Shown here: piece by piece, positions 36,600 to 49,041 of the stretch
Layout: each line of letters starts with the position of its first letter
How positions within the stretch are numbered: position 1 is the stretch's first letter
Assembly (NCBI RefSeq): GCF_024868665.1
Contig: NC_079899.1
Coordinates: 24,049,572 to 24,113,571, forward strand
Reading direction: 5' to 3'
DNA from: Triplophysa rosa
Lineage: Eukaryota > Chordata > Actinopteri > Cypriniformes > Nemacheilidae
DNA: 64,000 bases
Notes under the pieces: generated by a model
What the model was told of the DNA's origin: nothing
What the model saw: only the letters and a program-made list of their open reading frames with translations
Database searches by the model: none
Made by a program: the position numbers and the translations under genes

Positions 36600-37530
36600 T
36601 TTTATTTCATCGAAATACACTAACAAACTAGACTTATTGTGAAAATTTTCAATGAAAATATAACTTGCTAAACATGCACACCATGCTCGTATAATAAATT
36701 ATGTACTTGTCACTGTTTATGTATTTGTTGATAGTATTTGAATAATAATTCAATTTATTGTATCATTGCATTGTGTAAAAGCAGATTTAAAGTAAAAACA
36801 GCGAAGCAAAGTACAGGCAAAGAAATGTATATGAAATACACAGGATATATGGTATTATTACAAAGTACAAGTACATTGGCTGTACCAACTGCGGAAAAAG
36901 TCTAAATATCAAATCAAAATATCAAATATCAAAAAATATAAAAAAGGTGTAATATCAAAAAATCGAATGTCAAAATAATTGTCTATAATAAAAATGTCTA
37001 GGACAGTAATTGGAATGTTGTATTAATGTTGCAATCAAGAAAATATGTTTTTTAACAAAACATAACCTTTAAAATACACGTCACTTGTCTGACAATTTCT
37101 AAAATTGCCATTTAAGCAGGAAAAATGTAAATTTATTGCGATACATAAAGCTTTAATCTGTACCCTTTGCGTCTACATCTACCTCTGTTCAAAACATACA
37201 ACTGCAGATTAATTTACATACTTATATTTACATGTCAAAGTGACACTTCCCGCAAAATCACAGCTTAACATTTAATGTACTCAATAAGTGTTTTTGGTGT
37301 TTTTTAACTAAAAAGAGTTACAGGTTGCATCTTATTATATAACACATTCCCATAATAGCACAGTACAAAAAAGCCTTTAAAAGATGCTATTCAACACTAT
37401 TGTTGAGGCAGCTGGACAACATAATAAATACAAATTACAAAATCTAAACCTTGATCAATTCTATTTTAAATGTTATTCGAACGTTTGGTGCCGCAAAATA
37501 TTACAGAAAATACATTTAGATAAATCGTAA
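36600..37530. other. A/T-rich intronic sequence with short local repeats
   Basis: AAATATCAA / AATATCAAAAAA units repeat several times at ~36903-36975. The rest is A/T-rich with remnants of dispersed repeats. No gene. Confidence 0.5.
37145..37270 (+). repeat. 'CTCTGTTTGAAACATA' dispersed repeat, copy 3
   Basis: ACCTCTGTTCAAAACATACA, CTGCAGATTAATTTACATAC and GTGACACTTCCCGCAAAATC align with copies 1 and 4. Confidence 0.65.
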
Positions 37531-38490
37531 TTTATGTCTGTACTTCCTCCCTCTATTACAGTTAGTGTCTTTGGGGGCCGGACGTCCAACGCTAACCGTT
37601 CTGCTGACAGGGTGAATTTCGCACCAGTAAACTCACAGATTGTTCTTTATTTATCCGGCGAGCGCGTACGCCCCCACAGTATGTTTGTTTACCTGTGTTT
37701 GTTGTTATTTATGGTGTTTGTCGCATGCGCAATTTGTATAATGTGCTAATAAAACACTCGGTGAGACAGAGCACAATCTGCTTTGCGAGTGATAAAGGAG
37801 GCGGAATGGAGATGGCGCTTATCTGAGCTCTGATCAGAATTCATATTGTTAACACACTGCCTGCACTTCCAGTCTTCTACAATATCAACCATATTATTAT
37901 CATAGAGCCACCATAAAGGATATTGGCGGCTATGGCGAGCTCTTATCCACCAGAATGTGCTGTTATTGCTTTTCGCATCAGGACCATATGAGGCTGACGG
38001 GCAGTCGCAGGACACTTCAAGGTAAAAATATAAGCAATAAGATCTACTGTAATGCCGCTTCAGTCACTGTGTAAATAGATTCTGACAATAAATGTTTGAA
38101 AACATAGACAGATAGTATTTATCCATTTTGCGAGCGGCGCAAAAAAATGACACCGTGACTGATGATGATATAGATGACAAAGGCCAAATTCAGATTGATT
38201 TATAGAGAAGAGGAAAATGTTATAGCTCCGAGGTTGCTCTTTCAGAGCTCGGGAGACTGGATGGAGTACTAACTTCATTCATTTACAGTTCGTATTAACT
38301 TCATCTCTGAGGTTCCATCTGAAATACAAATGAATGATTCAACTTTTAGATATAGGCTACCGTAACAGTAAGAGCAGAGCACAGAGCTAAAAAAGAATGT
38401 GCGTTACAGTATATGCCTCAGAAAATTTGGTCAAAACGAATTTTTAGGAGATTTTTAAAGCTCATAATTTAATCATTTAAATCTCTATCA
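37531..38490. other. unassigned intronic sequence
   Basis: Repeat-free in appearance. The 37760-38290 part has even composition and could be conserved. No specific support. Confidence 0.35.
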
Positions 38491-38520
38491 ACACTCATAA
38501 AAATAAAGGTGCTTCGTGAT

Positions 38521-39514
38521 CAGTGTTGGGCAAGTTACTCTCAAAAAGTAATTAATTACTAGTTATTAATTACATATTCAATAGTGTAATTAGATTACTG
38601 TACAAATGACTCTCTCCAAAAAGTATTTAGTTACTAGTAATCAGTGTTGGGTGCAACTAGTTACTAAGTAATTAGTTACTGTAATTTAATTACTTTTCAC
38701 TTGAAAAAGTAAAGTAAGGGATTACTCTTATTTTTTCTGTAATTTAATTACAGTTACTTCTGATGTAATTAAACTAAATACTGTGTGTAATATATGTGTG
38801 TGCAATAGTGGAATTAACATCAAAATTCAAAGTCTAACTTTAAAATGAATGCTTTATTGTATAATTCTCACATTTGTAATACTTTGGTCAGTAAATAAGA
38901 GTACTTTATGTAGTTTATATTATTTATTTGAATGAATTAAAAGAGCCGTTTCATGTCTATCCTTGAATCACTTAACTCATCACGGTTGATGTAGGATATA
39001 GAAAGTAATTAGTAATAAGTAATTAAATACTTTTTGGAGAGAGTCATTTGTACAGTAATCTAATTACACTATTGAATATGTAATTAGTAACTAGTAATTA
39101 ATTACTTTTTCAGAGTAACTTACCCAACACTGCTAGTAATTAAGAATTACTTTCTATATCCTACGTCAACCTTGATTTGTTAAGTGATTCAAGGATAGAC
39201 ATGAAAGGGCTCTTTTAATTCATTAAAATAAATAATATTAAACTACATAAAGTACTCTTATTAACTGACTAAAGTATTACAAATGTGAGAATTATACATT
39301 AAATCACAGATTTTAAAGTTAGACTTTGAATTTTGATGTCAATTCCACTATTGCACACACATATATTACACAAAGTATTTACTTTAATTACATCAAAAGT
39401 AACTGTAATTAAATTACAGAAAAAATAAGAGTAATCCCTTACTTTACTTTTTAAAGGGAAAAATAATTAAATTACAGTAACTAATTACTAAGTAACTAGT
39501 TACACCCAACACTG
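38521..39514 (-). mobile_element. outer hAT-type non-autonomous element, interrupted
   Basis: Starts CAGTGTTGGGCAAGTTACTC and ends GTTACACCCAACACTG. Flanked by a perfect 8-bp duplication TTCGTGAT (38513-38520 and 39515-39522), the hAT hallmark. With the inner insertion and one duplication removed it is ~495 bp. Its two halves are the reverse complement of the inner element. No transposase coding. Confidence 0.92.
38642..39132 (+). mobile_element. inner hAT-type non-autonomous element nested in the outer copy
   Basis: 491 bp, starts CAGTGTTGGGTGCAACTAG, ends GTAACTTACCCAACACTG. Flanked by a perfect 8-bp duplication CTAGTAAT (38634-38641 and 39133-39140). Same family as the outer element but in opposite orientation, so the region reads as a large foldback. 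No coding capacity. Confidence 0.93.
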
Positions 39515-39749
39515 TTCGTGATGCCATATAAGAACGATTTTTAGCTAAATGGTTCCACAAAGAACATTTAAAATCCACATTTGAAACATTTCTGTTTCAC
39601 AAACGGTTCTTTGTAGTAAACCAAAACTGGTTCTTCTAAGGCATCGCTGTGAAGAACCTTCCATATAACCTTTATGTTTGAAAGTGAATGACAAATTTTT
39701 TTCACTGTAAATCTCTAGTGGATACATGTGAGATTACCGTTGAGATGTA

Positions 39750-40317
39750 AAGGGGTCATATGACACGGCTAAAATGAATATTATAGTTTGTTTTAGATGT
39801 AATGAAATGCGTATACATGATTTAAGGTTTAAAAACGCTGTATTTTCCACATACCGTGCATGTTTGTATCTCCTCTTTGCCCCGCCTCTCTGAAACGAGC
39901 GGATTTTTAACAAAACTCATGGCTCTGAAAAGCGAGGTGTGCTATGATTGGCCAGTTAACCACTGCGTAGTGATTGGTCGAAAACTGTAAGCGTGTGAGG
40001 GAAATGTAACGCCTCTTACCATATTTGGAACATCAGGTTCCTCTTCAATTGTTCTGACGGGTACGCCCACCTTACTTGCGTATACATTTGGGCGGTCTTA
40101 GTCAAATCATACCACCAACTGACGTAGATTTGTGGGGGTGTGGTTACACGAGGCGTTTCAGGCAGGTCTGGGTGAGCATTCGCTTTTAGATAGAATGCAT
40201 CTTTTGCTCCCACACTTTCATTTTTGCAATTTTACGTGTCTAATACATGCATGGGCAACTTATAACACACCAAAGACAAAAACAACAACAACACGTATTC
40301 GCGCCATATGACCCCTT
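39750..40317 (-). mobile_element. 'AAGGGGTCATATG' element, copy 1, TA-flanked
   Basis: AAGGGGTCATATGACACGG at the left and CGCGCCATATGACCCCTT at the right, with TA directly outside both ends (39748-39749, 40318-40319), consistent with a TA-target DNA transposon. A near-identical copy lies inverted at 61253-61808. A 65-codon frame shared by both copies is discussed in the findings and is not thought to be a gene. Confidence 0.8.
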
Positions 40318-42221
40318 TAAGCATTCAATCTCATCCCTGTCTGCCAAATGAAATGATCAAGAAATCTAATATCTACTCTTGCCTCCAGAAACATACGGGT
40401 AAATGCAAAAAACTGAAAGATAACATTTATTTATAATTCAGGTGTGGTGTGTGAAGTGGAGCTACCTTGAATTTTCCATCATTATTTCCCATCTGTTAGT
40501 GAATCAGAAGCTTCAGAGAACCCGACGCTCGGGCTATTTCCTCTCGACTTCTTCCTGTCATCATCTGGTTTCTGAGACATTGTTAATTTATCTCTGTGCC
40601 CTCAGTGAAAGAAAGTCACTTTGTGAGCCTCGAACCACAAGTTCTAATCTGATATGCAGTGCAGTAATTGAGCAATTGGTTTTATAAAAAGACCAGCATG
40701 AGCGATTTAGAAATCAGAGAGAGGTGGAGAACGAAAAGAGCCATTTTTCAGTGGCTATATATTGTTTTGGGAAACATTACCAGGCCACGTAAGTATACAT
40801 AATGCAGTTACAGTAAATAGAATTTTCACTGCTTTTTTTGAGTCCTTAATTCTGATCTATAAAGACAAAGCTTGGTTATTTACAGTAGTGACAACCCAAT
40901 TTAAACCTCGTCTCAAACATGGTCTCAATTCCACATAGTCCAGCAACGCTTTCTGTGCCCTTTTCAATACTCTGTTTGACAAATCCAGAACATACCGAGA
41001 GATTTTTGATATCTGTGAGTCTGGATGTCTTTAAAGTGGGAATACGATATAGCAGCAGCGTTCTGGCAGGGCCCGAGACGCCCGTACGGTTTGATGGAAT
41101 ATTTAAGACAAGGACAGACTTTCTGCTCTCTCCATCTGCCCTGAAAAAAGCTTCTAATGTGTTCGACAGGTGGCCTGCTGCAACGCCAAATCTGCTGGGT
41201 CTAAACACGATTAAGAACTCAAATTAGCCCCTGCTGAGAATATGATTTCTATATTTAGACCTGTCAGGAAAAGAAACGGCACCAACAATCCAAATAACTC
41301 ACCGCTGACAGACATGAACTCCCTGAGAGTAAACGGATGCCAGTCAACTCTGTGTTAGTCTTTTCACGTTGCGTTTAACCCTGGTTTAACCTCAAGGCCA
41401 CGGATTTAACCCCTCTTTTAACAACACTTTTGTCATTTTAAAGAGCGGGTTAGCAGAACATGTGCACTTTTAACCGTGGCAGCGCAACAGTGTTCTTTAC
41501 CACCAATAGTTCTTATGTAATTCTTAAATATATATATAAGTTTAAAAATGACCCCAGGTTAACAACCGAGTATGAAAACCCAATTTATTACATTTAGATC
41601 ATGGTCTATCTTTATCTAACATCTCACTGCAACTTGACAAAAGAAAATACAGCTTACCTGCTGTACCTGAGGTCATTGCTAACCGTATGACGAGATAAAT
41701 GGAAAAGTGGCGATGTGGCCTTCACGTAGTTCTTTTATATGGCCTCTCGTGCCTTTTCTCGCTAAAGTTTCAAACAGCAATGAAATCGTGTTCCATTGAA
41801 ATAAGATAAAAGATGACCATAATGAACAGAGTGATGTGAACGTTATGCCACAATGTAAGGAAAATTGCATGAAATTTTCAAAGATGGAGATAAAGTGCTA
41901 GACAGAAAATGTGGGTGAGGACGGAGGGCAATGAATGGCTGGTATAAACAGCTCATATCTCCTTCTATTCCATGGTGATGAGTTCAGTCCAAACCCACAG
42001 CAGTCGGTAAGAAAGACTTTCTTTCATACTTAAATGCATACATATACAGTTCCTGTATTTGGCAAGATGGTTTAAATATTTGTTACCGCATTGCTTTGTA
42101 GCTTTTTTTCAACAAACCGTACGATATGGATACAATCCATGTGGAAAACGGACAAAATCCCACCATCCATTATTTCCTGCAGAATACTCAGAAATATGAC
42201 GCATAATTTTATACTGACCAT
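40318..42221. other. unassigned intronic sequence, possible conserved parts
   Basis: 40440-40780 and 40910-41260 are repeat-free. Overlapping frames of 102 and 110 codons lie on opposite strands at 40876-41227 without any recognisable domain. A TATATATATA run occurs near 41530. A conserved element is possible but unsupported. Confidence 0.35.
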
Positions 42222-42592
42222 AATTGCTTTGGTTTCACTGTAGTAAAACCACAAATTAACCATGGTTTTACCACAGCAATGATAATTTAGCCATATTTGT
42301 AGCAAAACTTACCAAAAGAAAACTTTACCTTACGTTTACTCGATAAAAACCCCAGGTAAGGGATCATGAATGGATTACATCACTTTGTAAATTTAACAAT
42401 GGTTTTATTATAGTAAATAAGTGCAGTAACCATGTTGTTTTGGCAGACTGGTTACCATTTGTTTTACCATAGATTTACTACAAATACCATGTTTAAACTA
42501 CGGTTATTGTGATCATAGTAAAATTGTGGTTACTATGGTTTTACTTCAAATAAAACCAAACTACTACGGTTACTTCAATTAAACCATTTTTT
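42222..42592. repeat. 'CCATGGTTTTAC' dispersed repeat
   Basis: Repeated and inverted motifs: AACCATGGTTTTACCAC, CAATGGTTTTATTATAG, ACCATAGATTTACTACAAAT, GGTTACTATGGTTTTAC and ACTACGGTTACTTC. This fits a cyprinid dispersed element; the boundaries are approximate. Confidence 0.65.
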
Positions 42593-42719
42593 TATAAGAT
42601 CATTTAAATGCCTTGCTAAGTCTTTAATAAATAAGCCAATAAAAAAAGCATGAGAAATGTTCAAAATGAAAATGAAGCAGGCTGTACATGCTGTGCCATG
42701 TCTTATTCTGTGACTGATA

Positions 42720-43320
42720 TCCAACCAAACGCCGGCTGATTAATCTCCATTTTTTTCTCAAGTCTACCTTTTCTTCAGTCCATATGATGTTCCATCTTCA
42801 ATGAAAGCAAGATTAATCCACGTGTCCGCGCTGATAGGCCGCACTAATGGATCTGGCCATTAGAGAGCCCGCGAATAGCCTGACAAGGTAACTCATTTGC
42901 TGGGAAAAAAATAAGTAGTTTGATTTCGACCCAACTTACAACAATGACACGTTTGGACTTCTGCGAAAGTTGCTTCTGCACTTTCATCATCATAATGAGA
43001 CGATTTCTAACTTTTAATTAGAGCTCAGAGCACCTCCACTGTAGGCCTCCGAGAATGCTGGGTAATGTTCTCCGAATCGAAGGCGTGTTAGATTGGTTCG
43101 CGTAGCCTCGGGACGGAGTCGGGCGGATGATTAGTTGAGGAGAATCTCGCGCCTCTCTGATAAACTTTCTCGGATGGTGCTTAACTCCCTTTTCAATTCG
43201 AGAACGTTGCACTCGAGATGCTTTCAAAAGCTCTAAACGAGGTTCTTCTGATTTTGATGCACACGCCGTCTTGTTTATGAAACATTTAGTAGCCTTTTAT
43301 TTTCAGAAAAAAAAGCATGC
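42720..43320. promoter_or_regulatory. candidate conserved noncoding block
   Basis: Repeat-free, balanced composition. Includes CTGATTAATCTCC near 42736, GGATCTGGCCATTAGAGAGC near 42848 and CTTTTAATTAGAGCTC near 43012. Inference only. Confidence 0.33.
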
Positions 43321-44120
43321 GTGACCCTCCGCATCCACCTCATTCCAAAGCCGATTCTCCAAACCCGTTTCTCTCTGCCGGTCCCACTCCCCCTGTTTAC
43401 ATAGTGATTTATTTACCGAGATTGACAGATAATTACATCACCCCAAACAGTCATGCGAACGCAAAACCAAAAGCAAACAGCCAGTGCATGAAAAATAATA
43501 TTTTGACATAGCTGACTGCATTCAACATCTCATATACATCAATTCATGCTGTCAGGGTGAGCATAATTTACTTTTTCTACTCCGCGGCAGAAATGGCAAC
43601 AACAATATTTTTGCATATTCTTAAAGCGTTCCCTGTATATTGCTTTTTACAGTTTGGTAAATGCATGTTAACGCTGTTTCGTATCCACAATCGTCCCTCC
43701 AAAGGACTCTGCGGTATTTGCATGACCAACACTTTCTCTCTATATAAAATATATGACAACGACCCCAAGACTAGATGTGAGTGGTGCTTGCCTACACAGA
43801 GGTCGTTGCCATGACAATAGAATGTTGCGGATGGTTTCCAGGGGCTTAAGCTATAGGTGCTCTCCGTTACAAGAGCTATTACGAAATAATAAACAGCAAT
43901 GCTTTTCCATTCATTTGTATTTAAATGTATAAAACATATTTAAATAACATGTCGATGAAACGTTTTCATTCGTGTCGAATTCAATCTGCATACTACTATT
44001 GCACATTGTATGCTAACTGAATGATAGCACTACAAAACAGCTCGACCTTACACGATGAAGACAGAAGCCACAGGTCGACTACATCCAGAAAACCAAGACT
44101 CTACACCTAAAGCCCAGTCA
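43321..44120. other. unassigned intronic sequence
   Basis: Perfect octamer ATTTGCAT at 43716-43723. Otherwise unremarkable. Open frames of up to 85 codons at 43557-43814 have no domain. Confidence 0.35.
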
Positions 44121-44540
44121 ACATGGTTTTAATAAACTCCGCCCTCGTGTTTGTTTGTAAGCCAGGGGTCTTTGGCGTGGCCCGTGATAGCAGAAGAACG
44201 GGCGGCTTGAGAGGCCATTACCACAGCCGGCGTGCTTTTCCAAGCAATACACCACTAGCAGCCATGTTTATTCATGACAAAAGCAGAGAGACCTGCGAGG
44301 TGACTGCCTGTCAGGAGCTGGCAGACTCACGCGACACCCTCTCCCTGATTTCATCTGATAGATGGAAAGAGCCGGCTGCAGAGCGAGAGCGTCACCGCGC
44401 GTGAACAGTCTGTCTGATCTGGGGCTAATTTGCAGACGTTTAGAGAACAGGCTGGAGTAAGAAATAGCTGCACGGTTTAAGGTGTATGACTGACCCGTGG
44501 AGATGCTGGAATATGGAAAGATGCGTGTGGAATGAGTTGT
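44121..44540. promoter_or_regulatory. candidate conserved noncoding block
   Basis: GC-richer, repeat-free block with overlapping open frames on both strands (93 codons plus, 114 codons minus). No domain is recognisable. Inferred regulatory candidate, weak. Confidence 0.27.
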
Positions 44541-44729
44541 CTGGATCGGGACATCAAAATTTAGGGTTGGATATAGATGCAATTCATAACTTTTTTTATT
44601 AGAAACAAACAAAAATCTTGAGCAAATGCAATCGTTATAAAAATGTGTGGGGAAAACGGTCTCTTTACCCCGATTTACAACGGTAAATTTATTATAATGA
44701 TTTATAATTTGAGCTGTCAGTTGGATTTC

Positions 44730-44850
44730 AGTTGGACAAACCCAACCGCTGGGTTAGAATAATCCAGAAAATGTTTATATTTGACCCAACAATGAGTTAA
44801 AATAACCAAACATAGGTTAACTTGTAACCCAACGGCTGGGTCAGAAAAGA
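44730..44850. repeat. 'ACCCAACNGTTGGGT' dispersed repeat, copy 2
   Basis: AAACCCAACCGCTGGGTT, TTTGACCCAACAATGAG and TAACCCAACGGCTGGGTC resemble copy 1 at 33383-33475. Confidence 0.6.
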
Positions 44851-46034
44851 AAAAAAATGCAATTCAAATAGCCTATATTCAAGTAAATAATAAGTTCTAA
44901 TGTCTTCATACTCTGGTAAAGATATGTAAAGTAACCAGATTTCTTTTTCAAACTGAGAAAGCCAAGTTACAAACTGCAGCATTAAAGAGAATATAATATC
45001 AAAATTGTCCATATTTACTGTATTTTCTTCCTCATGTATATAAAAATTTGCATGAGAATGCATGAAAGCAACTTTCGGTGCCTTTAAATTGACCTTCTGA
45101 TGTAACCAAGGCCATGATACAACTGGACTCAGCTCTCCAAACTTCTCATTGGTCAGTAGATGCTGACATCACACTTCGTTTTAGCTAAAGTTTTAACTTC
45201 TGGTCACATGACAAAGCATTTCTTTAGCTCCCTGAGACGTACCATCACGTCACTATGAAATATGTCACATCACGTAATTGTAACGTGTTGCGAATGCCGT
45301 TTAATGTCGTCTTTAAATATATGCAGTTTAATGCAACATGCCAAATCTAAAAAAACCCTTTTTGAAGATATAAATAACTGAAAGGCAGCCATAAAGAATA
45401 CACAGGAATGGGCACAAAGTTTGCTTCGTGCACCTTTCATATTTATATGCAGGTAAGTATCTGCGCTTGGCAGGAAAGTCTTTATCGCACGGAACAACAG
45501 GCGAAGCGGACAAACCGAGTGTTCCTCCAGGTAATAGACTCAAAGCCAACACCACGGTCAGAACCGCCCCGCTCTGACGACTCCATGCCTATTTAATCTT
45601 ATCTTGTTAATATTTTAGAAAAAGCTTACAGGCATATAAATCAATTAATTATAGCTGGTATGTGGCTCATGAATAGTGCACATGGTCTGTGCCAAGTACA
45701 CGTGTCAATCATAGCTGAGCAACAGCTGGCTAATTACCGCCGTCCACATCTGAAGACGCCACACGCAAACGCTGTTGTTGCTCCAGGCTTCCAAATTACA
45801 GATTACATGGACCTGGATGAACTTAATATGACTTTGATCTTCATTTTTTTGAGCGAAAGTTTTTCGGGCCTCATCTGTGTTGGACGTTGAGAAACTCAAT
45901 TTTTATATGGTAAAGTGCATCTCAAAGAATTTAAGTTGAGCGGAAGATGTGGAAGATGTTACCAAAAAATAGGCAATTTATGGATCGTGTACATATAAAT
46001 GATAGTTTGCAATGCTGGATAATGCAAATGCATT
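44851..46034. other. unassigned intronic sequence
   Basis: No terminus, tandem array or domain recognised. 45640-45830 is repeat-free. Octamer ATGCAAAT overlaps the end at 46022-46029. Confidence 0.35.
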
Positions 46035-46140
46035 GCATGCTACAGACGGTTTCAGTGGCAACGACATAAACGTTATGTGGCCCAAACTTAACTTCCGGGA
46101 GACCTCCGCAAAGAATCGATAACTTTTGAGTAGTTTTAAT
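46035..46140 (-). repeat. dispersed repeat, inverted partner of 33585-33690
   Basis: CTACAGACGGTTTCAGTGGC, ACGACATAAACGTTATGTGG and CCCAAACTTAACTTCCGGG match the reverse complement of the 33.6-kb copy. Adjacent sequence diverges. Confidence 0.65.
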
Positions 46141-48026
46141 TGAGTTTAATACAAATAATATACAAAAAAATATTAAGATTAATTAACATGAATAGCAATT
46201 AAATACAAATGTATATAATAACCAAACACAGTCCGAAAGTTAATTTCAGGACAGGTGCATTCAATCATCTATAGTTTATGTTATAGATACACATATATCA
46301 ATAATACATTTTTTGTCCCCGTCCAAGAAAAGAACGATCACAAGATGAGAAAGACACACTTAGTGATCAATGTCAAGCTAACAAAGCTAACCGATCAAAC
46401 AGACCAACCTAATGGCCCGTTCACACCAAAGACAGTAACTATCAAGTTTTCCAAATCGTGCTAAATTTAATATAACAACTATAATATGTAACAGAGAAAC
46501 AATATTCTGGGATCACTGACAGCCAATCAAAATCAAAATCCACTGTTGTGGATGATTATATACTTATATAAATAACTTTATAGTTATCGGTTTTTGTGTG
46601 AATGGACATTAACCAGTTCAGACCGGCTAACCACTTTAACTTCGTAAGTTTCAACAAGGCAAATCTTCCTCTGTCAAGTCCAAAGGCCACAAACACTATC
46701 CAGGGACGAACGCATATAGAGCATACAGAAGCAACTCCTGTCACGATAAACATGCACCAGACTGCTTTGTGTTTACATCTCCTACTAAGTTCACTAAGCA
46801 AGAATTAAAAAAAGCAATGAAACCCCCTGTTTGTGAGTATTATGCCGTGTTTTTTTTGTCGGCTAAAATCTCACTCAGGAGGGAGGTTTGAGCACAGCGG
46901 GTCCTGAGACTCTGCTCGTCGCGATAAGTGTTTCTCTCTCAGATTAAATGTGTTTAAACACAACCGCGCACTCGCTGTTCCACTCCCCCAATGTGCACGG
47001 CGGAACCAATGGATTTCGGCATCGTGGATATCTGAAGGCAAACCAACAAACTATAATTTGTGTAGCAGCACTAGAGTTTATTCTGACCAAATTTTGCAGA
47101 CCGTTACGAAAAGAGACGTGCATTCTAAACATGCACTTTATCATTAATGAACGCATGGCAATGAATGCATCCCCCGTGCTTTGATATGCAGAAGTTACAA
47201 AATAAATACAGCTTATAAATCTAATATAACCACGACCAGGGAGTACATATTAAAATCCTAAAATCTTACACAAGGTTTCCCTATTTTAAAAGACGGGCAC
47301 ACAGAGTTTGAAAGATCCAGTTCAGTGCAACCTCTGATGTACACTGGACTGTGATATTGAGACTATGAAAGGCATCGCGTGCCGCCCGGGGAGGAGACCA
47401 GGGGTGGGATCAAACCCCCATCCTGCTTTCTGTGCAACGTCCGCATTAGTGGGCAACCTACACTTCAAAAAGATGTCACCGGGATCCCAAGGACATAGTG
47501 GAGAGCCAGGTAGACAGAGAGCAAACGGGTCACGGTTTCACAGCGAAGCACATTCTATCCAAATACACCCAGAGAAAGCAAGCAACGCCCCATTGCACCT
47601 CCTTGTACTCCTCGAAATCTATAACATACATTATTTACACATGCGCACAAAGAAACAGGTAGACAAAAAATTGAAAAGAACGCAGTTAAATAATTGAATG
47701 CGAGGCACCTCGAAAAAAGATTGAGAGAGAGAATTCATATCTCTTTCCAATCTAGGTAAAAAAGTAGGTCAGGAAAAGAAAAAACACATCAAAAAGAAAA
47801 ACTTGGAACAAAGTAATTTACACTGCGAGTACAATGTTCAAAACATATCACTCCAAAAAAACTAAAATCATTTCAACACAGCTCCCAACATCACTTAAAA
47901 ATGAATTAATAAAAGAAACATTGCACGTAAAGACACTCTCAGAGTCATGGTGTTCATCCTAGTGTCATCATTTTCCATGTCTTTATACTATAGGCCTACC
48001 TATTACTAAAACAAAATTATATACAG
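46141..48026. other. unassigned intronic sequence
   Basis: Ordinary intron with A/T-rich beginning. A 110-codon open frame at 47365-47697 has no recognised domain. Parts of 46850-47200 are GC-richer and repeat-free. Confidence 0.35.
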
Positions 48027-48071
48027 TATATATATATANNNNAAAGTAATATATATATATATATATATATA
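48027..48071. repeat. (TA)n microsatellite with a 4-base assembly gap
   Basis: TA repeats on both sides of NNNN at 48039-48042. The true repeat length is unknown. Confidence 0.95.
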
Positions 48072-48620
48072 AAGACCCCAAAACATCACAGGATTTGTGA
48101 ACTGAACTAACACGGCTAACGTAATAAACGCAGTCATCACAAATCAATACAAATGTGCTCAACAACCTGTCTTAAAGTCGCTGACATTTCCAGCTAAACT
48201 GATCCATATTCAGCTCCATTAGCACGTTAGCTCAGCGCAGGAGTTTGCTGTTAGCACCGCGCTCTTATTGCACCGTGTCCATTTGGCTAATTCCAGAGCT
48301 GGCTCGTACGGCCGGTGTTAAGTGACTCATGCACAGCGGGGAAGGTTTATAAAGCCACCGGTAAATACTCACACAGCCTGCGTCACAAGAGCACCAGTTT
48401 AATACTGAAGTTGAAAACATATGTTTTGTCCGTATGAAGTGAGAGTTGGTGTACGTGCATGTGCCAAAAAACCAAGTTCTTTCATGTTGACGGTTTCTGA
48501 TTATATGTGAAAATGCATTCTGAAAAATGCATTTAAATTCCATATATTCCGATTTTTTTTAGTGAACTGCAAAATTGTTTAAGATTGGACAGATTTGAGT
48601 GGACTGAAAAAAATATTATT

Positions 48621-48690
48621 TTTATATATATAGGATATACAGTATACTGTATATACACACAGTATATATATATATATATTTATAAAAATG
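48621..48690. repeat. (TA)n microsatellite
   Basis: TATATATATA blocks interleaved with GTATACTGTATATACACACAG, then a further TA run at ~48663-48679. Confidence 0.9.
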
Positions 48691-48715
48691 TACACATTAC
48701 ATGTATAAAGTTTTT

Positions 48716-48900
48716 CTTTAAAGTTGCAATCCAGAACTTTCAGCTCAATATCACCGTCTCTGTTTGAAACATAACATTGCAGGTTACTTTGCATACTTTC
48801 TTATGTAGAGTAAAATCAAATGTCAAGCTGACATTTTCTGGAAAATCATATCCAACAGCTCAAATGATAAATTCTTATTTCAAGCTACCGTAGAGAATTA
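48716..48900 (+). repeat. 'CTCTGTTTGAAACATA' dispersed repeat, copy 4 (most complete)
   Basis: AAAGTTGCAATCCAGAAC, CCGTCTCTGTTTGAAACATA, CATTGCAGGTTACTTTGC and AAATCATATCCAACAGCTC are all present. Confidence 0.75.
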
Positions 48901-49041
48901 GAGTACGGTAAAGTAACATTTTCAAAACAGATTTTTTTTATGTACTTGCACAATAACAGATTTTTGTTTGTTTTTAACAAAAATATGTACAAATTACTGA
49001 AAAATACAAGATTAATTGTGCACAATAAAACCAGGGACATT

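Larger units (their letters stand above)
38491..39712. repeat. 'GGTTCTT' fish repeat split by hAT insertions
   Basis: Left remnant 38491-38520 (CTCATAAAAATAAAGGTGC then TTCGTGAT) continues at 39515 with GATGCCATATAAGAACG, GGTTCCACAAAGAACATTT, CACAAACGGTTCTTTG and GGCATCGCTGTGAAGAACC. This is a common teleost repeat built on GGTTCTT/AAGAACC. The ~1-kb hAT stack separates the two parts. Confidence 0.7.

Noticed and set aside
38521..39514. Single 1-kb palindromic satellite or foldback element
   Set aside because: Two different perfect 8-bp duplications show two separate insertions of one ~490-bp family.
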